From NCBI GenBank assembly GCA_020744425.1, contig JAGMUV010000011.1, forward strand, positions 1,116,001-1,180,000: a DNA stretch of 64,000 bases. Direction: 5' to 3'. The translations under genes and the position numbers were made by a program. Shown one piece after another: positions 21,103 through 31,100 of the stretch. This DNA comes from Dactylonectria macrodidyma. Taxonomy: Eukaryota; Ascomycota; Sordariomycetes; Hypocreales; Nectriaceae. Below the pieces are notes generated by a model, which saw only the letters and a program-made list of their open reading frames with translations, did no database searches and was not told the DNA's origin. Numbering within the stretch: position 1 is the first letter of the stretch; each line of letters begins with the position of its first letter.

Positions 21103-22146
21103 GCGTTCTGTGGAAGCCTTTGACGCGTTTGCAGGTGGCTGGACTTCAACTAGTCTCTCGTCTCCATTCAGTTCATGCAGACGCTCACCAGCAGCCACTC
21201 CAAATGTCGTGGCGGCGTTTTCTGATCTCTTCTCCTGCGGTGCCTCTTCAAAAGTTCCGTCTTCGTCCCGCAGATCCTGCTGTAGTTCTCTGCCCTCCAC
21301 TTCATGAACCACCCTTATAGTTGGAGGAGGCAACGCCACCTCTGGTGTGCTATCAATGTGTTCTCTCTCTTGAGGCCGTTGGGCTGGCTCAACACTTCCT
21401 CGCTTCCTTTGCTTTCTTCGTCGGAAATAAAGGAACACCCCTGCCAACACAGCAATACCCAAGACAGGGATAAGTACTCCGAGGATAATCTTGGCATCTG
21501 TTGAAAGGCCCGACGACCCAGGCGAGGGTGTGCTACTAGTCGAAGAGGATTTTGAAGATTCGGTTGCTGAAGAGCCTCCAGATGATGTTACATCACCTAT
21601 AGCACCAGTCCGAGCAGCTAGCGGTGGATCAATGATGTATGTTGTCGTAGTCTCTTGACAGCCCCATGATGTCAGCTTGGACGGGTCATCACTAGCGGTT
21701 TGGCGAACAAATGCCACACATCGTGATGACGCTCCGTAAGTACTGCACTGCATTATTAACCGGCTCCTAACACCTTCGTGGCGAAACTCACCATTGCATT
21801 ATGGGAGTTCGGGTGCAACGAGAACTGGGTGTGCCGCCGCAATATGCTGCTCCGGCATCCTCGCAAGTTGCAGGGATGTAACAGATAGCTGAATCACAGC
21901 ATCCCCAAGATTTTCCCCCTAGAGGAGTACTGCAAGTAGATGTCTCAGGGCAGTAAATAGAGTAATCTATGTACCATTAATTTAGCATCAGCATCTGAAT
22001 CAGAATTTGGTAGGATGGAAATTCTACTCACTTTCGTTCTGGTTGAAATAGCCGCAAATTTGGTCCTCGGTAGGTTCCTCGTCTCGCTTCAGGGCGGGCG
22101 CCAGAGTCACATGTGGCTGTAGAGCCTCAAAATCATGTATGTCCAT
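21070..22146 (-). CDS. Single-pass membrane protein with cysteine-rich outer domain
   Basis: Exons 22146-22032, 21966-21792 and 21742-21070 give 320 aa from a provisional start. The first half is cysteine-rich (GCCDSAICYIPATCEDAG, CGGTPSSRC). A Ser/Thr-rich stalk follows (SGGSSATESSKSSSTSS), then one transmembrane helix (IILGVLIPVLGIAVLAGVFL) with a stop-transfer cluster RRRKQRKR and an acidic tail of about 100 residues. This layout is common in fungal cell-surface sensors and adhesin-like proteins. No signal peptide precedes DFEALQPHVTLAP, so the true start probably lies in an upstream exon I could not place, or the 5' end is lost. Function unknown. Its 3' end is duplicated at 4243-4332. Confidence 0.68.
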
Positions 22147-23204
22147 TGTGGCCAGTGGCGGTTGATCAAATGATGGTCATGCAGAAAGGTAGGGCACCTT
22201 CCCATAGATCTGTTTCCGGTGTTAGATGTCGAAAGGAGCTGAGAAGAACAGGGTTAAGATCTCTGCTGAGACGTGGAAGACTCATTTGCCAACCTTCCAG
22301 CCATCATAACAAGTCATGTGAGTGTCCCCTCACCCAGCGACTGCCGAGACATGATGGAACTTTCCGCTGCACCAATGAAATTGTTCAAGAATGAGCTAGG
22401 AACGCCATCACCCTCTTACCACCTATCAATGTCTGTTTCTACCGCCACCTTTAAATCTGGAGGAATGGAGGATTCTTGTTGGCATGGTTTTAATAAATCG
22501 GTACGAGGGGAGGTGAGAAAATTTCCAGACACTAAATCGGTATTTTTGACGGATTTAGTCCATTCGCAGGTGTGACTGCAATGAGCTATCGCCTGGAAAC
22601 GACGTCGATCCTGCAGAGCCAGCACGCCGCATGGTGTTGTGAACGATTTCTGGTGGATCGCAACTCTCACCCATCATTCGAATGCTGCCTAGTCAACATG
22701 CAGCACTAGGCTTGCACCGTAGATACTGATTTCTGGCCATGTTGTACCATCTGCACCGCACTAAGTCGCATATACGAGGTATGCACGACCTCATATGGGT
22801 TTTGTGAGTCATCGGGCATAGCAATAGTTATGTGGCATACGCTGAGTTGATCGCAGCGCGGGGGGTTCGCGAGGTATGCATCAAAACATGAAACTAGCGG
22901 ATAGTAACCTGTCCTCCAGGGAATGGAAAACACCACACATACTAATGATGCATACGATAAAATAAGCAAGTTATGAGACTCATATTGATACTAAATTAGG
23001 GAGGAAAATAAGTAAAAAAGATCATGATGTGAACTACATAAAGCTATTTATTATTATACTTTATAAGATCAATTAACTTAAATTAAGAGTGAGGATAAAT
23101 AGTAAGTTAATCCTCTGTGACGTATGATGATTTTCTGCTGACCCCTGCCTGTGAACACACTATACCTCTCGAATCTAGCCTCTAATCCGTCACAATCCTT
23201 CCTC
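22147..23204. other. Intergenic region, 1.06 kb
   Basis: It lies between the 5' side of the membrane protein gene and the 3' end of the kinase gene. The missing signal-peptide exon could be here but none was convincing. About 22,960-23,110 is AT-rich. Short open frames at 22416-22969 look like chance. Confidence 0.3.
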
Positions 23205-25027
23205 TTATCTCGGACTCTCTATTTCATGCTCTCGCCTGTAGTCAGTCCATACTGACCGGATATAGGATGCTGCCTCATTGGCCGAGAGTCTCTTGTCGGG
23301 CTGGTACTGTAAAAGTCCCAATATTACCCCGATAAGAGAGCCTAATGCTGCGTAGTCATGTTCCGTGTAGTCGTCCTTCTCATACTCGCCGTCATCTTCT
23401 TCACAGCTCGATAATATAGCTTTGCGACGAGGTTCGAATGTTTGTGTAATAGGTTCAAGCGGAGGTTGGTCTTCCAGGGCAAGCAAATCTCGTTATCAGA
23501 TAACCGGTGATGAAGGAGAAGAAAACCAAAAGAGATATGCTCAGATAGAAAGAGTGCGCATAAAGAAGAGATGTTGGCAGAGAGAAATTAGCCGGTTGGG
23601 GACTTACCGCTATCCTCTGGGTGCTGGCTTTGCATTTCCTCCCATTTACTCTGCCACTCCTCTGGTAGTGGACCCAGTTTCATGATCAACATTCGGACGA
23701 AGAAGGGGTCTTCCCTCCAATAAGCCACAAAGGGCCGCTTTTGGTAGTGAAGGGAGTATATCTGTCGTTGGAGAAGTCAGTCGTTCCACAATTCAACTAG
23801 ACCGGGGAGTATCATATAAAGGATGGGTCTACCAGAACATAGCAGACTGAGAGTTTACTAACCACACAACCAGCCCTCCAGAGGTCATGCTGATAGTTAA
23901 AAGAACCTATGAAGAAGGTCTCCGGAGATCTCACGTTCCTAGGCTGGGCGATACCCGTGACTGTGTCGCCGACTGGAAATGCCTCCCCCAGATCCAGTAA
24001 TCGAAAGTCTTCGTTAGACGCTTCACACCAATCAGGCCAAAGAGTGACCTGAACTAGATGCTTGGGCAACTCAGGGGACCATGGTATCTCTGTGTTTGTG
24101 TAGTCTGCCGTAACCGGATCTCCGATGGCGTAAAAGAGATCCTCCTCGCATTCCGTAACATTTTTGCAGGTGAAAGCGACATTAGCGTTCGATATGTCTA
24201 GGAATTTTTTGAGTGGAGGGTCAGAATCCAGCTTCTATCCCCCCCGTCTAGGTCGGAGGGGGAAGCGGTCATACCTCCGTGAGCAAAACCTGTCTGGTTT
24301 AGAGAAGTCAGAGCGTCAAGCAACTGAATTGAGGCTCTGAGCACCGTGTCAGGTCGAAGTGTCTCCTCCCGATATTCGTAGCACTCAAGGACAGCGCAGA
24401 GTGGAGGCCCAAGCAGCTCCGTGACAAGGCAGTTGTGGGTGCCATTCGGCCCAACGTGGTGAAAGTAGTCCAGGAGCTGGACACAGGACCTTGGTTTTTT
24501 TTGAGACGACTCGGTGTACCGCTCCTCCAGCTGCTTCAAGATGCTGATCTCTGGATCTTGATCCAACTCTTCGGTCGAGGCTACGGCTGACTTGACCTTG
24601 ATCGACACCCATTGCCTAAGCACCATGTGCGATTAAACAAATAAGCCAACAAGAAGTAAACTAACGCAACTCACTTTATGTCTTGATCATGTGCAAGCCA
24701 AACGGTTGAGAATCCACCATAGCCAAGTTTGTGACGTATGGTGTATCGGCCGCCCTGAAACGTATCACCAAGGTTGACTGGATGAAAGCCTCCTGGTGTG
24801 TACCGATCCAACTCTTCATGAGGCAGAATCCTCTGCGCATCACGGTAGAGATTTGGTAAAACGCGTTGTTGCTGTTGAGCCATTCGAAAGGTTGGTGGCG
24901 TGGACCCAAAAACGGTGGATGGTAGCCTGGAAGCAGAGAATTTGCAAGGCGGGGCATTTCCAATAGATCCTTGCTTTAGAAGATATTGATAGCACTTAGT
25001 CATGCTGGGACACTTCCTTATTGTCAT
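23205..25027 (-). CDS. SRPK-like serine/threonine protein kinase
   Basis: Five exons: 25027-24675, 24615-24275, 24197-23863, 23761-23608 and 23488-23205, all in phase, 488 aa. The kinase core is complete: glycine loop KLGYGGFSTVW, lysine in VSIKVK, split catalytic loop HGDIS..NVAF (joined across an intron), DLG in RLLDLGEAF, and RSPETFF for APE. GGFHPVNLGDTF before the core is typical of the fungal SRPK-like kinases, a lineage-expanded relative of SR-protein kinases. The start is uncertain: ATG 25027 adds a 48-residue basic leader, and ATG 24883 gives 440 aa. Only about 90 bp separate the long start from the end of the next gene upstream on this strand. The substrate is unknown. Confidence 0.86.
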
Positions 25028-25113
25028 CAGGCACCAATTATGCTGGTTACGCTCATATTCCTAGATTTTTCATAACATAACTTGATCAGGTAACCTAGTT
25101 GGTGCCCGCCAGC

Positions 25114-28100
25114 TTAGACTGAAACCCCGGTTTTAGACGTGTTGTAGTCCTTCCACACCTTCGCAATGTCGTTCTTGTAGATGAAATCCTTATCCCCATA
25201 GAGGAAGGAATCTATCTTGACTTGAAGTTTCTGATCAAAATCTTTTGACTCCTTTTGTCGCTTTTGGATCGTTTCGTGAGATTCATCAAGGTGTTCATAC
25301 CTTCTCGTGGTAACAAGGGTCAGACGACTTGAGTCAAGCTTCGAATAGGGCCAGGTATTGAGACTCACATTCTTGTGTAGTAAGGGGACCTAATTTTCTC
25401 AAATATTTCCAACGCCTCGGGGATAGATTGAGATGAGTGTTGGGTTTTCTCGAGCGCCCGAGCCAGAATCCACCCGTCTTCCATGGCAAATGTTGCTCCG
25501 GAACCGAAAGCGCCTATTTATTTAAAAAAAAAAACAAAAAAAACAGTTAGTACACATCAAGACGTCTCGATTTTGGTCGATGCGTTCTTACCAGATAGAG
25601 GGTGACTGGAGTCCCCAATGAGTGCAACCTTGTCCCAAGCTATGATTTTCTCCAGGCGAGGACCAGCGAAGCCAGCAAATTCCCTCCATTGCCCTTCGGG
25701 AACCACATCAACGGCATCCCTGACTCTTTGATCGAATTTCTGTTCAAGAATAAGCCGAGCTCACATTTCATGAAATCAACTTAGCTATCAATTCTTACAA
25801 GTACGCGGGATGCCACCCGTTCGTTGGTCGCAGGTATGCCCCAGGCGACCGTCCTCCCGGGAATCTCGGGCTCGTGATAGGATCTCACGGTGATTTCAAA
25901 TAGTCCATCCGGATTCTCACTTTCGTCATCTACATCAGAGAAGTAGGCGTGGCCGGTTTCTCCCCACCACCAAGCTGTGGCATGAGTAATATCCGGCAGG
26001 TGAGACAGAGATGACTTTGGGACAAGGACACGATATGCTGTGTTGCCTAATTTCTATGTTAACAACCTTGTCTCCTTTTCTTAAGTATGTTTGCAGCTAC
26101 CTGTGAAGTGAAGTTGATGGTCTGGAAATAGAGTCCGACGCACGATCTGCCCATCCCATGTCAGTAAAATACTTCGAACACCCGTTAAGTTGCCAAGGCA
26201 AGGGGCTTAACGGCTGAATATCCAGCCCAAAGGGTAATACCGTATACCTGCAATTCAATTTTCATAGGGGGATTTCTAGAACCCCCCCTTTCGCCTGCGG
26301 CGCAACTAGCTGTTAAAGCCGCGTCAAGCCTGCAGTGGGAGTTGGCTGATAGTCAGGGGTTCCTCTACCGCTTCCTGAGAGGCCGAATCTAACTATATAC
26401 CATATATCGAACCTCCCCTTTCTATGTAGCTTATAGGAAGACGTCGTCTAGTCAAGGTAGAGTGGTGGATACGGTGGCTCGGTCAGCTGTTGAGCCTGAC
26501 GGCGTTGTTGGTCAACGAGGCGCATCTTCATCCCTGCCTTATAGTTAGCCGTAAACGCAGCACGTAGGAAACACAGGCACATGAACCTTCCGTGGGCGTG
26601 TGGTTATAGAGGCTCTGACGATCGAAAGGCGCCTCAAGGAGTAAGCCCTGCAGCGAGGTTACCCGTGAGACAGCAACATAGCTAATACCGGCCTGGAAGT
26701 CGCGTGTGGCGAGGTCAGTAACTATTTGATCCTTCGTTAGGCTCTGGCATTTGTGAACGGTGATAGCAAACGCCACGATCAGGGGAAACTGCGTGCGAGC
26801 GCAGGTCTCGTTGCCCACTAGGAAATCACGCGTGACTGGAAGGATGGGTACGATTTTCCTGCCCTCGTTCGTTGTTAGATACGGCGGCCCGTCGTAGCTA
26901 TCGAAATCCACCATAATAACCGCCGGGGGTTCTTCCCATGGGTTAGTGCCTGCGTTCCAGGCGATGTCGTATACAGTGCCCTGCGCACCGTTAACTAGGC
27001 CAACTGGCTGCCATAGATTAGTCGTAAGCATCACTCTGGCGCCTTTAGCAACAGGGAATCTGTTAGATAGGTTGCCAGCTTTGTCGCTTGGCGCCTGCCC
27101 CGCGCCGTTGCCCCGATTCTTTGCCTCCACCTGTACTGCCGGGTCGTTGAGGTGCACCATATGCTCGTAATTGTACTCGTTGACCCGGGCCTTTGTAGAA
27201 TACACCCGCAAAGCGGCCCTGAAGCTGTCAATCTCGCTCTGTGTTAGCTTGGCCTGTACCCGATTACTAAGGAGGTTCCATGACGGTATAGATAACTGAA
27301 CTTCACGCAGTTCCTGCAATGCCTGACGGAACTGGGCCTGATCATCGCCAGTTTGGCGCTGCACCGTGGTCAGGAAGACGGTGCGGTCAAATAACCGGTA
27401 GGCCACCTGCCCTCTCCTTTCCAGCGGAGACAGGCTGGTGCTAGTCGAATACAGCGGCTTTTGCCGGACGGGTGGTAACTGGAAGAAATCGCCCACCAGC
27501 AAGACGCTCACGCCACCAAAGAACTCGAGGCTACGCTGTGGAAAGGCCTGCCGCAGGCGGGAATCGATCCGCGCTAGCTGCTCAAGCCCTAGCATGCTCT
27601 TTTCATCGATAACGAGGTATTTGACGTGCCGTAGGCGGGACTGAAGGGCGGCCGCGTCGGCTGGGGGAAGGTCGGTAAAAGTACCACCTACTGGGAGGCG
27701 TAGCAACGAATGAATGGTGCTGCCTTGTATCTGGTTACTCGCAACGCCTGTTGGCGCTACGCGACAAATAGGGCTAGGATTCGGTAGGGCAGCCGCCTGG
27801 AGATGGGAGGATAGCACCTTGATAAGGAAGGACTTGCCTGTGCCACCACCGCCGTCAACGTGGAGAAGGATTTGAGTAAGACTTTGCGCCTGGAAGTGGC
27901 CCATGAAGGTGTCGTACACGAGCCGTTGTTGTGGGTTCAGCTGATCACGCCAGTGAGGGCCAAGGACCTCCACATCGTTGGCTATAGGGTGGCTAGCGAT
28001 AAGGTCTTTCCAGTAACTGTCTCGAAGTTCCGGATAAGTACCTACATGCCGTGTCCAGTCGTAATTAACGTCGATATCGCGGCGGCCAAGTAGGTCAAGA

Positions 28101-31100
28101 CCTTCCTGGGTAAGGGGGTTGTCAGGTAAAAGGGCGGCGAGACGAATCCAGTCTTCGTCATCAAATTCTTCCTCCACAGGCAGAGCCTCGTACTGATCCT
28201 CTTGAGGCTGTAGTCGAGCCTCTTTTGGCCAGCCGTAATGGTCATCACCATGACTGTGGTGCTGCCAACAATAGGAGAAGGCCTGAGCGTGAGAATTAAA
28301 ACGCTGGCCGTCAAATGTGAGGAGCTCATCAAGCCGACGATGTGGGTGGTTCAATGTTAGCTTTACGCGGCAGTAATCTGGCCACTGTTGACCTTCTGGA
28401 TCAGCCTGATAGCGAGGAAAGTAGACCAATACACGAGGCCTGCCGTTAACGTTGCCTGGCTGCCATTGCTTCCACATAGAAGGGTCCCTAGAGCGGAAAT
28501 TCCAGTATTTAAGAAAGGAAACATAGGTCAGGTCCTCTAGGGCTTCTGGGCGTCGATAGTACTTTTCGTAGACGTTGGGGGCCTCGTTAACCTCATCGCC
28601 GTCGAGCCGTAGGGAGCGGGAATGCTTGTCAGGATTACGGCAATCAACATATAGGCAGGTTCGTGAGCCCTCCTGTAACGGCAGGCCGAGGAGCAAGTGG
28701 CAAACCTCCTGCTTTGAGTAATCCCGCTCAGCAACTAGCTGATTTAGGAGCTTTGACGTGAAGGAAATAAGGGGGTTATGGTCCTTGACCCGGGGCATCA
28801 GGGCTTTCCCAATCTGGGCAAAAGACTCACTTTTCTTTTCCGACTTGGAGCAGTATTTAGCTGCGTAATCGATTACCTGCTGTAGGCTCGTGCAGGGGGA
28901 GATATCTGTATTGGCCAGCCACGCAATTGTAAGCAAGCGGTTATAGTGGTTAATCTGGCTATCATTCCGCTCGCCCCTGAAGCTCCAGTGCTTAGAATGA
29001 GGAACCTTGTCTAGGGAGGCTAGTAGGCGTTGCCCGTGAGGAAATCCAAAGCGGCACTCGACCTGCTTGGTATGTTTATTGAGCTGCATACAATAGTTAC
29101 TACAGCGGTGTCGTTGCACGCGGTTAACTACCATTGATAGGAACCCAACGGTAAGGGGCTGCTGTAATAGATTAAGGATCAGGGGGTTCCCTTCCCCAGG
29201 CGCCTGTATTCGCTGAGTCTCTGGGTTAACAGCAGATACGTGATATCCCCAGATATGGGCGAATCGCTCCCGGGACTGATCATTGTCAGGATCTAAGTCT
29301 GGATGGCTATTTAACCAATAGAGGCCGTGGTGGTGACTGGACCCCCTGCCCTGCCACTCGTAGCGACCCCAAAAGTCCGTTAGGTTAAACTTCTGCTTCA
29401 GGACAATAGTTCTAAACAGCGTATAACGCTTATGGAAGTGGTAAGCGGCGATGTGGGCGTTGTCTCGCAGTAGTTGCCGGGACAGGGCCATCCGGCTCGC
29501 CTCAGGAGCTGCTTGCCACTCATAGAATCGAGGCATATGACGGTATAGGGATTCCCAGTGGTAATCAGCTGCACTTGCAGTAGCGAAAAGGCCAGGCCTA
29601 CTTAGATTATAGGCATATGCTTCCAATTCCTTCCTTTGCTTATACCAATACGGCCGGGTGCCCCTGATTACAGCGGCTTGGCGCGTGATCGACTGGATCA
29701 GTGCCTGAGCCTCTGGCTCGTCAGGCTTAGCCATCGCTTCCTCTAGGTCAGCGCGTGTAAGGGCTTGACGGCGGCCTTCGTGTTGCTTGACGAAGTAGTT
29801 GCTTCGCTTTCGGACCTGCGCACGTAACAGCGTGTTGAGGGCGACGAAGGGCCACGTCTTATGGCGGGCAAAACGTCCGTCTTGCCATCTCATCGCATGT
29901 GCAAGGTAGTCCTGGTACGTGATGCTCCGTAGGCGAGGCTCCACGAAGTCCGCCTTGCCGTCAGGGTAGAGGGTAGGGAACGCGAGCGTTAACAGCGGCT
30001 GGGAACGGTTGAATTCGTTGATAGGGGTCCTGCGAATGGAAGGCAACGGCATCTGGTGTTGAGCCTGCGCGCCAAGCGGCATATGCTCAAGATCAGCCAT
30101 ACGCTCAGGGTCAGGGGTACCATTAAGGAATCGGGACTGCAGGGCGTTTAATTCGGTATCGGTAACCTGCAAATTCGGGATCGCTGATGCGTCGGCATCG
30201 TAAGGATCCTCTTCTACTACCTCCTCAACAGGGCCTTGGGGGACCTCGCCGTCAGGTATGTCAGCCACTTGGCTAGCAACGGAATCAACTATGCTGCCGT
30301 CAAGAGGAAGCCGTTGCAGGCGATCCTGGCTCACGACGATATCGCGATAGCCCGGGTGGTGGCGCTGTAAGTAATGCAGCCAAATCAACAGGCATGAGCG
30401 GCGTACCCGGAAATCGCGAGCAAACTGCTGCTGGAAGCGAGGGTCGCCCTCCATATTAGGAGGCCGCAGGAGTACGATATCTAGCTCTTCAGGTAGGACT
30501 GGGAGCTCTTCAAATAGCCTACCAACGTTGCGAAGAAAGTGGACAACGTGGCCGCGGTATTTATATTGAGCGCCACGTACCTGTAGGACCTTCACGTGTA
30601 CGTGAATCCTAGCAATAAGCATCTCCTCAACCATCGTTAGATCAGGTAAATTGCCAGGGACTTCCCCAAAGTCAAGGTTATTCGTAGCGCTAAAGAAGTA
30701 GGGCTCGTCAGGGGCTCTTTCCTTGTCTCGACTAATGCAGCGGCTGCAGATTTGCAAGCTATTTCGCTTCATATCGAACCAATGCTCCCGGCAGCGAATG
30801 CAACTATGCATCTTGTCGTCGTTCAGGGCAGTATAGAACTCCCGCACAAGGGCCTGATCCTCCTCACTAAGGGCAGGCAAGTTAAGGTCCCCTGTAAAAG
30901 GTGGATCAACTATCTGATCGAACTGTCGCTCTTGAGGCTGTGGCCGTGGCCGTGGGTTAAAAATGCCTTGACGTGCATAGCGGCCGCGGCGATGACCCTG
31001 TGGCAGTAATGAAGGAGTGGTAGGGAACGATTCCTGTGGTATAGGCGTGCCTAGCACAACAGGAGCCGTTGGAAGAGTGCCTTCAGGAATTGGCGTTTGA

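Noticed and set aside
26258..26290. GGGGGATTTCTAGAACCCCCC palindrome with CTAG as a canonical Helitron 3' end
   Set aside because: It lies inside the element, before the larger hairpin and before the sequence that still belongs to the element by the subterminal repeat; the host exon is 110 bp further on.
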